Of a stretch of DNA of 35,117 nt, positions 16,640 through 24,247 are shown piece after piece. Both the position numbers and the translations under genes were made by a program. Numbering within the stretch: the stretch's first letter is position 1; every line of letters begins with the position of its first letter. Under the pieces are notes generated by a model. That model was not told the origin of the DNA. It did no database searches and was given only the letters and a program-made list of their open reading frames with translations. The stretch comes from Aquibium carbonis (GTDB lineage Bacteria > Pseudomonadota > Alphaproteobacteria > Rhizobiales > Rhizobiaceae), in the NCBI RefSeq assembly GCF_003970795.1, contig NZ_RWKW01000047.1:1-35117 (forward strand). The letters run 5' to 3'.

Positions 16640-17416
16640 TCAGGCTTTCAGCTGCTGCATGGCCAGGAGCAGGTCCGTCGAGATTCCGAACGAAGCGGGC
16701 TTGCTGAACAGGATGCTGACGTTGGCGACGCCGGTGTTGGTCTGGTTCTCGACGTCCCACATGCTGGTGAAACGGGTGATCAGCTTCGACAGCGCCTCGG
16801 GGTCCTTGAGATCCTCGATGTCGATGCGGGTCTTCAGGATGTCCACCTGCTTGTCGATGTCCAGCATGGCGAAGGAATCGGGCAGGCCGAGCGTGGTGCG
16901 CACGACCTTTGCCAGCGCGGTGTCGGCGAGGATCTCGTACATGTTGGTGATGCTCGGCGCCTTGCGCTCGAAGTAGAGCGCCAGGCGCACCGCCTCGTTC
17001 GACGATCCCGCATCCTCTTCCATGGTCTGGCGCATGTACTTGTCGACCGTGCCCTGCTGGGCGCGGGTGAAGACGGTGGCCGTCTCGCCGTGACGGGCGA
17101 AATTGAAGCTCTCGACGAAGTCCTTGTAGCGCTTGTCGCTCAACGAATTGGCGAAACTGTCGTCCGCGTCGACGCCGCCTTCGAGCGCCTTGACCATGAA
17201 TGCCTTGGCGTAGGTCATGTCCTCGAGGCCGTGGGCCTTCATCGCATAGGCGAACAGCCGACGATCGCCGACGAACTCGTCGATCGTCTTCACCTTGCCG
17301 ATGTTCTCGAGGTAGTATTCGGTCTCGCGCTTGACGAAAGGCTGCTGTTCCACGCGCTTGAGCGAGAGGTTCAGGTCGCGTGTGATCGAGGCGTAGCTGA
17401 CGTAGGTGCTGACCAA
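16640..17416 (-). CDS. DUF1217-family flagellar-locus protein
   Basis: This 258-residue protein is the first gene of the long leftward operon. It begins [20 protein letters not shown] and continues with [40 protein letters not shown] and a C-terminal end of [20 protein letters not shown]. That pattern matches DUF1217 proteins found beside flgF in many rhizobia, whose function is not established. The start is TTG at 17416 because GGAG sits seven bases upstream; the frame is open to 17521 but that would reach into the divergent promoter region. No signal peptide or membrane segment is present, so it may be cytoplasmic or exported by the flagellar gate. Confidence 0.8.
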   Translation of the reverse strand: MVSTYVSYASITRDLNLSLKRVEQQPFVKRETEYYLENIGKVKTIDEFVGDRRLFAYAMKAHGLEDMTYAKAFMVKALEGGVDADDSFANSLSDKRYKDFVESFNFARHGETATVFTRAQQGTVDKYMRQTMEEDAGSSNEAVRLALYFERKAPSITNMYEILADTALAKVVRTTLGLPDSFAMLDIDKQVDILKTRIDIEDLKDPEALSKLITRFTSMWDVENQTNTGVANVSILFSKPASFGISTDLLLAMQQLKA

Positions 17417-17583
17417 TTCCGGTCTCCGAAGGGAGGTCGTCGGATTGCACGATACGTGTGATTCCTTGCCCGAACCTTTCGCGCGCCGGGGCCGGCCTCG
17501 TCGCGGGCAGGACGCCAACAAGCTTCACACAAGGCAGGGCGTCTATCCCGTGCAGGCAAGGCGTGCCGCATGGAGGGGCTGAG
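17417..17583. promoter_or_regulatory. Divergent promoter region between the two flagellar operons
   Basis: These 167 bases separate the leftward DUF1217-flgF...fliP operon from the rightward motA...flhB operon and must hold promoters for both. I see no convincing -35/-10 pair and no long dyad. Short direct repeats GGCAGGGCG and GGCAAGGCG lie at about 17533-17568. In S. meliloti such operons are controlled by VisN/VisR through Rem; no known site can be placed here. Confidence 0.5.
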
Positions 17584-18453
17584 TTGGGGATTCTCATCGG
17601 ACTGGTCGTGACGTTCGGCTGCGTGCTGGGCGGATACATGGCCATGGGCGGCAAGATCGGCGTGCTCTGGCAACCTTGGGAGTTCGTCATCATCCTGGGT
17701 GCGGCCATCGGCGTGTTCCTGATCGCGAATCCGATGAAAACGGTGAAGGACACCGGCAAGGCGCTGCTGGAATCGTTCAAGAACGCCGTTCCGCAGGAGC
17801 AGGACTATCTCCAGACGCTCGGCGTGCTGCACAGCCTGATGCGGGAGCTGAAGACCAAGTCGCGCAGCGAAGTGGAAGGCCACATCGACAATCCCGAGGA
17901 ATCGGCGGTGTTCCAGGCCTATCCCATCGTCCTGAAGAACAAGGACCTCACCAATTTCATCTGCGACTACTGCCGCCTCATCATCATCGGCAACGCCCGC
18001 TCGTTCGAGATCGAGGCGCTGATGGACGAAGAGATCCAGACCATCCGGCACGACAAGCTGAAGCCATACCATTCGCTGACCGCGATCGGCGACGCGCTGC
18101 CGGCCATCGGCATCGTCGCGGCGGTGCTCGGCGTCATCAAGGCCATGGGTGCGCTCAACGAATCGCCCGAGGTGCTGGGCGGCCTGATCGGCGCGGCGCT
18201 CGTGGGTACTTTCGTCGGCATCTTCGCCTCCTACGGCGTCGTCGGGCCGGTCGCCACCAAGGTGAAGGGCGTGCGCGAGAAGAAGAACAGGCTGTTCGTG
18301 ATCGTCAAGCAGACGCTGCTCGCCTACATGAACGGCGCGCTGCCGCAGGTGGCGCTCGAATTCGGACGCAAGACGATCTCGGCGCATGACCGGCCGTCCA
18401 TCGACGCCGTGGAGCAGCAGACGCTCAACACCCACATGGACAAGGCGGCCTGA
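17584..18453 (+). CDS. motA: MotA, stator ion-channel protein
   Basis: This 289-residue inner-membrane stator subunit works with MotB. Membrane segments are at about residues 2-20, 30-50, 163-190 and 196-218. The cytoplasmic loop holds the charged [19 protein letters not shown] stretch that contacts FliG, and the channel prolines are visible in [15 protein letters not shown] and SYGVVGPVA. The start is TTG at 17584 with GGAGGGG upstream; this gives [20 protein letters not shown], the usual MotA beginning, and 289 residues against about 290 in S. meliloti. The gene opens the rightward operon and fliM follows two bases after its stop. Confidence 0.95.
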   Translation: MGILIGLVVTFGCVLGGYMAMGGKIGVLWQPWEFVIILGAAIGVFLIANPMKTVKDTGKALLESFKNAVPQEQDYLQTLGVLHSLMRELKTKSRSEVEGHIDNPEESAVFQAYPIVLKNKDLTNFICDYCRLIIIGNARSFEIEALMDEEIQTIRHDKLKPYHSLTAIGDALPAIGIVAAVLGVIKAMGALNESPEVLGGLIGAALVGTFVGIFASYGVVGPVATKVKGVREKKNRLFVIVKQTLLAYMNGALPQVALEFGRKTISAHDRPSIDAVEQQTLNTHMDKAA

Positions 18454-18455
18454 CG

Positions 18456-19403
18456 ATGCAGGAGGCCGCGATCAATCCGTCGCCGTCGTCGGGGGCCTCT
18501 TCGATCATCGAGAGGCTCATCGGCGCGACCGGCGAACCGGAGGTGGTCGTGAAGGCCGGACGAACGATCGCCGAGCGGATCCTGAAGCCGCTGCGCGCCA
18601 GCCTGGAAGATGCCGCCAGCGAAGCGGTGCCCGTGGAGATCGAGGACGTGGCCGTCGAGCGCACGACCGAGCTGCTGGTGGGCGCCGGCCAGCACGACGC
18701 GCTGACGGTCGGCGCCTCGCAGACGTCGCCCGACGCGTTCTCGATCCGGCTGGAGGCCAAGGCGATCGCCGTTTTGGTCAACGCGCTGTTCGGCGCCGAG
18801 GCCGAAGTGGCCGCCGGCGGGATCGAGCGCGACCTGTCTCCGGTGGAGGTGGAGGTGGCCAACCTCGTCTGCCGCCTGCTCGCAGTCGCCTACAATGGCT
18901 TCAACGGTCCGGCGCAGCGCATCAAGCTGCCGCTGCCGGCGGTGGCATCCGGCGATGGCCTGAAGGAGTTCGCCGTGCGCGACGGCCCGGGGCTTCGGAT
19001 CGACTTCGCCGTCGGCGCCGAGGCGGAGCGTGGCCGCATCTCGGTGTTCATGCCGCAACGGATCGTCCTGCAGCGCGGCGGGGAGGATGCGTCGGACCCC
19101 GCGCAGGCCGAGGCGCAGTCGGCGGAATGGGCGGCCAAGTTCAACGAGGAGGTCATGCGTGCCCGGGTGACGCTGCAGGCGACCCTGTCGGTGGGGCGGA
19201 TGACGCTCGGCCAGGTCGCCGCGTTCCGGCGCGGCCAGGTGATCGAGCTCTCGCGCACCGCGCCGACCGAGACCCGCCTTTCGGCGCGCAACAAGCAGCT
19301 CTTCGTTTGCGAGTTCGGGCGACTTGACGAAAACTACACGGTGCGAATCAAAACGCCGGTGGCCGAGAGCCAGGACATCATCGACGGGCTCGTTTCCCCG
19401 TGA
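18456..19403 (+). CDS. fliM: FliM, flagellar switch protein
   Basis: This 315-residue C-ring protein sits between FliG and FliN. The middle domain (about residues 40-220) shows RTIAERILKPLRASLEDAAS and a region ending ARVTLQATLSVGRMTLGQVA; the C-terminal SpoA domain holds KQLFVCEFGRLDENYTVRIK. The N-terminus (MQEAAINPSPSSGASSIIER) has no LSQxEIDALL-type CheY-binding peptide, which is unusual against enteric FliM. Identity is supported by position between motA and fliN and by the C-terminal SpoA region. The sequence is diverged, so the call is less certain than for its neighbours. Confidence 0.88.
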   Translation: MQEAAINPSPSSGASSIIERLIGATGEPEVVVKAGRTIAERILKPLRASLEDAASEAVPVEIEDVAVERTTELLVGAGQHDALTVGASQTSPDAFSIRLEAKAIAVLVNALFGAEAEVAAGGIERDLSPVEVEVANLVCRLLAVAYNGFNGPAQRIKLPLPAVASGDGLKEFAVRDGPGLRIDFAVGAEAERGRISVFMPQRIVLQRGGEDASDPAQAEAQSAEWAAKFNEEVMRARVTLQATLSVGRMTLGQVAAFRRGQVIELSRTAPTETRLSARNKQLFVCEFGRLDENYTVRIKTPVAESQDIIDGLVSP

Positions 19404-19442
19404 CGCCGATGACGGGTCGGCCGAGCGGCATGGAGTGACGGT

Positions 19443-19961
19443 ATGAGCAAGGCCACAGCCCAGACGTCGGGCGAAGAAGAACTGGACCGCGCGATCAACG
19501 AGTTGCGCGGCGTGCTGAAGGAGGATGCGAGCCCGCTGGGCGCGGCCTCGTTCGGCGCCGACATGCCGTCCTTCGGCGATGACGTCTCGTCCTTCGGCGC
19601 GCCCGCCTTCGACGCCTCGGGCATGCCGCCGTTCGGTTCGCCGGAGACGCCGTCCTTCGGTGGTTCGGCGATACCCGATTTCGGCGAAGATGCCGGCCCG
19701 GGCGCCCAGAACTCCGGCATCATCATGACCATTCCGGTCGACGTGCAGATCGTGCTCGGCAGCGCCGAGATGCAGGTCTCCGAACTGATGGCGCTGCGAA
19801 AGGGCGCAACGGTCGCGCTCGACCGCCGCATCGGCGAACCGGTCGACGTGGTGGTGAACGGTCGCAAGGTCGCGCGGGGCGAGATCACCGTGCTCGACAG
19901 CGACCCGACCCGCTTCGGCATCCGTCTCACCGAGATCATCTCCGCTGGAAAGATTGGCTGA
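19443..19961 (+). CDS. fliN: FliN, flagellar switch protein with FG-repeat N-terminus
   Basis: This 172-residue C-ring protein has a C-terminal SpoA domain (about 95-170: IPVDVQIVLGSAEMQVSELM, then VALDRRIGEPVDVVVNGRKV and ARGEITVLD). A short helix (residues 11-27) is followed by a low-complexity linker, 35-82, with six Phe-Gly pairs at residues 37, 44, 51, 64, 72 and 80, mostly as PSFG. FliN forms the base of the C-ring and binds FliH during export. GGAG precedes the ATG. The stop overlaps the fliG frame if fliG begins at its upstream TTG. Confidence 0.95.
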   Translation: MSKATAQTSGEEELDRAINELRGVLKEDASPLGAASFGADMPSFGDDVSSFGAPAFDASGMPPFGSPETPSFGGSAIPDFGEDAGPGAQNSGIIMTIPVDVQIVLGSAEMQVSELMALRKGATVALDRRIGEPVDVVVNGRKVARGEITVLDSDPTRFGIRLTEIISAGKIG

Positions 19962-19968
19962 CCGAACG

Positions 19969-21015
19969 ATGGACTTCGGAATCGGATCCATTGACGAGCC
20001 CTCTTCCTTCACGGCGTCGTCGCTGACGGCTCCGCAGAAGGCGGCCGCCATCCTGGTGGCCATGGGCAAGCCGGCGGCGGGCAGGCTGCTCAAGTTCTTC
20101 AAGCAGGACGAGTTGAAGGCGCTGATCGAGGCGGCGCGGATGCTGAAGACGATTCCGCAGGGCGAACTGGAGAAGATCATCGCCGAGTTCGAGGACGAGT
20201 TCGCCGAGGGCGCTGGCCTGATGGATTCGGCCGCGACCATGGACAAGATCCTGAGCGAGTCGCTTTCGCCCGAGGAAGTCAACGCCATCATGAACCACGG
20301 CGTCGCCAGCGGCGAGGTGGAAGCGCCGCCTCCGGTCTGGCCGGCGATCGAGGCGCTGGAGCCGGCCCGGGTTGGCACCTTCCTGGCGGGCGAGCATCCG
20401 CAGACGGCGGCGCTGGTGCTGACCAACCTCGCGCCTGCCGCTGCCGCCAACGTGCTGCTGACGCTGCCGAAAGCGCTGCGCGGCGACGTGGCCAAGCGCA
20501 TGGTCACGATCGGAAACGTGAAGCCGGCGGCGCTGCGAATCGTGGAGAACCAGCTTCGCACCCGCCTGCTTGGCGACACCGGCGCGAAGTCGGCCACCAT
20601 CGGCCATGCCCGGGTCGCCAACGTGCTCAACGAACTCGACAAGTCGCAGCTCGACGAAATTCTCGCGGACATGGAGAGTGCCGGGTTCTCGGACGTGAAG
20701 GCGATCAAGGCGCAGCTGTTCTCGTTCGAGGACCTGCCGATGCTGGATCAGCGCTCGCGACTCTCCCTGTTCGACGGCCTGTCGACGGAAGTCGTCACGC
20801 TGGCCTTGCGCGGCGCCGACAAGGCGATCGTCGAAGCCGTGCTGACGGCCGTCGGCGCGCGGGCGCGGCGGATGATCGAGGCGGAGCTCGCGGCCGATCC
20901 GGGCAACATCCAGCAGGCCGCCGTCATCCGCGCGCGGCGCGAGATCGCAACGACCGCGATCCAGATGGGCAAGGACGGTCGCATCACCATGCCAGCAGCC
21001 AAGGAAGCGGCCTGA
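19969..21015 (+). CDS. fliG: FliG, flagellar rotor protein
   Basis: This 348-residue rotor protein couples MS ring to C-ring and interacts with MotA. The N-terminal FliF-binding domain starts LTAPQKAAAILVAMGKPAAG; the middle domain has GVASGEVEA and HPQTAALVLTNLAPAAAANV; the C-terminal torque domain includes the LFSFEDLPMLDQRSRLSLFD helix region. The C-terminus ends IQMGKDGRITMPAAKEAA. ATG at 19969 lies seven bases after the fliN stop; an alternative TTG at 19954 overlaps fliN and would add five residues. Neither has a strong ribosome binding site. Confidence 0.96.
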   Translation: MDFGIGSIDEPSSFTASSLTAPQKAAAILVAMGKPAAGRLLKFFKQDELKALIEAARMLKTIPQGELEKIIAEFEDEFAEGAGLMDSAATMDKILSESLSPEEVNAIMNHGVASGEVEAPPPVWPAIEALEPARVGTFLAGEHPQTAALVLTNLAPAAAANVLLTLPKALRGDVAKRMVTIGNVKPAALRIVENQLRTRLLGDTGAKSATIGHARVANVLNELDKSQLDEILADMESAGFSDVKAIKAQLFSFEDLPMLDQRSRLSLFDGLSTEVVTLALRGADKAIVEAVLTAVGARARRMIEAELAADPGNIQQAAVIRARREIATTAIQMGKDGRITMPAAKEAA

Positions 21016-21063
21016 GCCGCGACGGCGTCAGCCTTCCAACCAGCATGAGCCGAGGGCTGCGCC

Positions 21064-22155
21064 GTGGCCGATGAGCCCGACAAGGAAAGCAAGACAGAAC
21101 AGGCCAGCGAAAAGAAGGTTCGCGATGCCGTGGAGAAAGGCAATCTGCCGTTCTCCAAGGAAGCGCCGATCCTGGCCACGCTGGTCGCGATGCTCGTCTT
21201 CGCGCTGTTCTTCGCCTATGATTCGATCGTGCGCCTGGGCATCTTTCTCGCGATGTTCCTGGAGCGCCCGCACGAATGGAGCCTGGCCACCTCCGCGGAT
21301 GCGATCTCGCTCTACCAGATCGTCTTTCTGGAGATCGGCCGCGCGATCGTGGTCGTGATGGCGTTGCTGGTGGCGGCAGGCGTCGGCGCCTCCGTGATGC
21401 AGAACATGCCGCGTCTGGTCGGCGACCGCATCATTCCCAAGGCGAACCGCATCTCGCCGATGGCCGGCTGGAAGCGCCTCTTCGGCATCAAGGGCTTCGT
21501 CGAATTCCTGAAATCGGTGGGCAAGGTGCTCTTCGCCGGCGTGTTCCTCTCCTTCGCGCTGAGCGACGTCCATCTTCGCCTGCTGGAGGGGATGCTGATG
21601 CTTCCCTCCGCTTTCAGCATGCAGATCCGCGACATCGTGGTGGACCTCGTCCTTGGCGTGGTGATCGCCATGGCGCTGATCGCGGGCGTCGACCTCCTGT
21701 GGACCCGCTACCACTGGATGGAAGAGCTTCGCATGACCAAGCAGGAGGTCAAGGACGAACACAAGCAGGCGGAGGGCGACCCGATCCTCAAGGCGCGCAT
21801 GCGATCCCTGGCGCGCGACCGCGCCCGCCAGCGCATGATCGCGGCGGTGCCGCGCGCGACGCTCATCATCGCCAACCCCACCCACTATTCCATCGCACTG
21901 CGCTATGTGCGCGAGGAGACCGCCGCGCCGATCGTCGTCGCCAAGGGCCAGGATCTCATCGCGCTGAAGATCCGCGAGGTCGCGGAAGAACACGGAATTC
22001 CGATTTTCGAGGACGTGACGCTGGCCCGATCCATGTTCAAACAAGTTTCGGTCGATAGCATGATCCCGCCGCAGTTCTACCAGGCGGTCGCAGAACTCAT
22101 CCGCATCATCCAGGGCAACCGCAAAGCCCCGAAGGCAGGCACCTCAGTTTCATGA
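21064..22155 (+). CDS. flhB: FlhB, export gate substrate-specificity switch
   Basis: This 363-residue membrane protein of the export gate has four hydrophobic segments at about residues 36-58, 88-112, 150-172 and 188-212. A cytoplasmic C-terminal domain carries the self-cleaving NPTH motif at 271-274 (LIIANPTHYSIALRYV). Cleavage switches export from rod/hook to filament substrates once FliK signals; the FliK-like gene is at the left edge. The N-terminus is Lys/Glu-rich (KTEQASEKKVRDAVEKGNLP), as is typical. The start is GTG at 21064. Confidence 0.97.
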   Translation: MADEPDKESKTEQASEKKVRDAVEKGNLPFSKEAPILATLVAMLVFALFFAYDSIVRLGIFLAMFLERPHEWSLATSADAISLYQIVFLEIGRAIVVVMALLVAAGVGASVMQNMPRLVGDRIIPKANRISPMAGWKRLFGIKGFVEFLKSVGKVLFAGVFLSFALSDVHLRLLEGMLMLPSAFSMQIRDIVVDLVLGVVIAMALIAGVDLLWTRYHWMEELRMTKQEVKDEHKQAEGDPILKARMRSLARDRARQRMIAAVPRATLIIANPTHYSIALRYVREETAAPIVVAKGQDLIALKIREVAEEHGIPIFEDVTLARSMFKQVSVDSMIPPQFYQAVAELIRIIQGNRKAPKAGTSVS

Positions 22156-22592
22156 ATCGGCAGCCGCATTCTTCCGCACGCGAGATCATCGTAGCCAGCG
22201 TCCTGCGCGAGGTCGTCTCGGAACTCAGGCTGGTGGACGTTGCCGACTACATCGCGTTCATCCGGCTGGAGCAGCACGGCAACCTGGCCGACCTCGTGGA
22301 ATCGGCCGCCGAGCTCTATCTCATGCCGGGGACGCTGGGCTTCGGCCATGGCGGCGACATCAACGTGGGCTGGACCGGCGAGCCGACGATCACGCTGGAC
22401 CTGCAGCTGAAACCGCGGGGGGCGACGATCTACTTCGCGCTGAAGATGTCGGCGCTGAAGGCCAGCATCGAAGTCAACTACGTCTCGTTCGACGATCCGT
22501 CGCCCGATCCGGCCGAGAACACCCGCTTCCTGGCCCACGCCCTGGAAGCGAGCCGCCTGCAGCGCAGCGCGCCGGTGGCCATGCGCGGCTGA
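22152..22592 (+). CDS. Unrecognised 146-residue protein downstream of flhB
   Basis: I do not recognise a family. The ATG overlaps the flhB stop by four bases, so it is co-translated with the export gate gene. Residues 8-55 look helical with mixed charge (REIIVASVLREVVSELRLVD); residues 60-125 look like beta strands (GDINVGWTGEPTITLDLQLK, then GATIYFALKMSALKASIEVN). No signal peptide, membrane segment or metal motif is visible. It ends the rightward operon, 12 bases from the convergent visR stop. A cytoplasmic flagellar accessory role is inferred from position only. Confidence 0.85.
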   Translation: MNRQPHSSAREIIVASVLREVVSELRLVDVADYIAFIRLEQHGNLADLVESAAELYLMPGTLGFGHGGDINVGWTGEPTITLDLQLKPRGATIYFALKMSALKASIEVNYVSFDDPSPDPAENTRFLAHALEASRLQRSAPVAMRG

Positions 22593-22604
22593 TTCCGAGG
22601 GGCT

Positions 22605-23351
22605 TCAGTCGATCAGTCCGAGCCGCAGGGCCTTGGCCACCGCATGCATGCGGTTGACCGCGTTGAGCTTTTGCGTGGTGGCGGTCAGGTACTGGTTGGC
22701 GGTGTGGATGGACAGGCCGAGCGCGGCGGCGATCTCGTCGCTGGTCTTGCCCTGGGCGGTCAGCCGCAGGCACTGAAGTTCGCGCGTCGACATCGTCGGG
22801 ACTTCGCCGGTCTGCGAGAGAAGCATGCGCGCCACCGTGCCGAAGAGTGCCATCGCGCGGACATGAAGGTCGCAGACAAGGGCGTCATCGGCGCCGATCT
22901 CGGCGCCTGCCAGCACCACGAAGCCCTGAGCGCCGTCCTCGGCGAAGGCCGGCAAGGCCAGCCCTGGAAGGTCGGGCGTCAGCGGCGGCGTCTCCCGACC
23001 CAAGGCGAGCAGCGGGAAGGCCGGGCAGCGGTCGCGCTCGGCTTCGCCGCGCCACCACAGCGGCGTCATGGATCGCCCGGCCGCGGTCAGCCAGGTCACG
23101 CCGCGATCGCCGCACAGCGTGCGCGAGAGTTCCGAATTGCGCGGGAACTTGCGGTCGAAGCAAAGCGCCAACGCCGGCTTCGGCGTCGTTCGCGACAGCA
23201 GGAAGACGCCGTAGTAGCTGGCGCCGACATCCACCGACATGCGGCGGACCTGGCGGACGACGTCGAGGAGCAGCCCGACATTCGCCGAGGTGACGACGAG
23301 GCCGCGGCCCGCCAGTTCGATCCAGGTGCCCTCCGTCGTCCAGGCGGGCAT
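22605..23351 (-). CDS. visR: VisR-like LuxR-family transcription regulator
   Basis: This 248-residue regulator has a C-terminal LuxR helix-turn-helix (about 185-245: MSTRELQCLRLTAQGKTSDE, IAAALGLSIHTANQYL). The N-terminal two-thirds resembles an autoinducer-binding-type domain but without an identifiable ligand site. In S. meliloti VisN and VisR form the heteromer at the top of the motility hierarchy and act through rem. The gene starts two bases after the visN stop, in the same order as in S. meliloti. The assignment to VisR rather than VisN rests on this order. Confidence 0.85.
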   Translation of the reverse strand: MPAWTTEGTWIELAGRGLVVTSANVGLLLDVVRQVRRMSVDVGASYYGVFLLSRTTPKPALALCFDRKFPRNSELSRTLCGDRGVTWLTAAGRSMTPLWWRGEAERDRCPAFPLLALGRETPPLTPDLPGLALPAFAEDGAQGFVVLAGAEIGADDALVCDLHVRAMALFGTVARMLLSQTGEVPTMSTRELQCLRLTAQGKTSDEIAAALGLSIHTANQYLTATTQKLNAVNRMHAVAKALRLGLID

Positions 23352-23353
23352 CG

Positions 23354-24085
23354 TCAGATCATCCCGGCGCGGATGGCGGACGCGATCGCCATGGCGCGGT
23401 TGCTGGCCCCGACCTTGCGGATGGCATGGTTGAGATAGCTGTTGACGGTGTTGGCGGTGACGCCGAGGATCATGGCGACTTCACCGGCGGTCTTGCCCTC
23501 CGCGACCCAGTGCAGGCATTCGCGTTCGCGCTCGGACAGCGTGTCGGCGGAGATGTCGTCGAAGAGCCCTTTCGGCGCCCGAGACAGAAGATAGCAGCAG
23601 GCGAGCCGGGCCAAAGGAAGCGCGGCCTGGTCGATCGAGCCGGCCAGTGGGCTGGACAGGAAGAGATGGCAACGGCGCCAGGCATCGCGAACCGGCAGCA
23701 CGTGGACCTCGGCGTGTCCAAGCCTGTGCAGCCACGACCGCGCCGCCCCTTCGGCGTTCGCGGTGGCGTTGCCGCGCGGGGCGGCGCCACCGGGCTGGAT
23801 GGAGGCCTCGGCCGATGCCATCGCCTGGGCGTGGCGCTGCAATTCGTCCGCGCCGATCTCCTGCACGGTGTCGTAGACCCAGTTGCTGGCCACGACATGG
23901 GGTGCGCTTTCGCCTCGCACGTGGCGCTCGAGCAGGAGAAGGTGATGCGAAGCGCCGGTTTCGGCGGCAATCAGGCCCAGGCAGTGGCGGAACTGGGCGC
24001 TGCTTTCGACCGCGGCGATGGCGGCGAGCGTTCCGCGCGAGAGTTTTGGACGCGCCAGCATCAAGGTCGAGCCATCGATCCGCAA
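23354..24085 (-). CDS. visN: VisN-like LuxR-family transcription regulator
   Basis: This 243-residue LuxR-family protein precedes visR. The C-terminal helix-turn-helix is at about 178-240 (DTLSERERECLHWVAEGKTA, GEVAMILGVTANTVNSYL). The N-terminal domain has the ARPKLSRGTLAAIAAVESSA start and HLLLLERHVRGESAPH strand of a sensor domain. The start is not certain: TTG at 24085, just after an in-frame stop, gives 243 residues, close to S. meliloti VisN; ATG at 24061 gives 235. The pair is convergent with the flhB operon, whereas in S. meliloti visNR lies between fliF and flhB in the same direction. Confidence 0.85.
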   Translation of the reverse strand: MRIDGSTLMLARPKLSRGTLAAIAAVESSAQFRHCLGLIAAETGASHHLLLLERHVRGESAPHVVASNWVYDTVQEIGADELQRHAQAMASAEASIQPGGAAPRGNATANAEGAARSWLHRLGHAEVHVLPVRDAWRRCHLFLSSPLAGSIDQAALPLARLACCYLLSRAPKGLFDDISADTLSERERECLHWVAEGKTAGEVAMILGVTANTVNSYLNHAIRKVGASNRAMAIASAIRAGMI

Positions 24086-24247
24086 GCCGGGTCCGGACGC
24101 AGATCAAGCGCTTTCGCGCGCGCCGGGGTGCAACACCTGACCGCGATACGCATCGAATCATCGGACATGTCCAACGAATTCCATGCCAATGGTGAGGGGT
24201 CAAGCAGTCTCTATGCCTACACATTGGCGGCACGAGGGCGCTTTTCG
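24086..24247. other. Intergenic region between the LacI-family gene and visN
   Basis: These 162 bases should hold the visN promoter and the end of the repressor transcript. A minus-strand TTGACC at 24198-24203 is a fair -35 (preceded by C, the alphaproteobacterial CTTGAC form), but the hexamer at the right distance (AATTCG) is poor. I see no strong terminator hairpin. Confidence 0.35.

Noticed and set aside
17458-17583. N-terminal extension of motA from an upstream ATG-like start
   Set aside because: The extra 42 residues are Pro/Arg-rich, unlike any MotA, and would remove the divergent promoter gap. TTG at 17584 with GGAGGGG gives the usual MotA start.
18324-20708. 794-codon open frame antisense to fliM, fliN and fliG
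   Set aside because: Low-complexity composition typical of antisense frames in GC-rich DNA; the plus strand encodes three clear switch proteins there.
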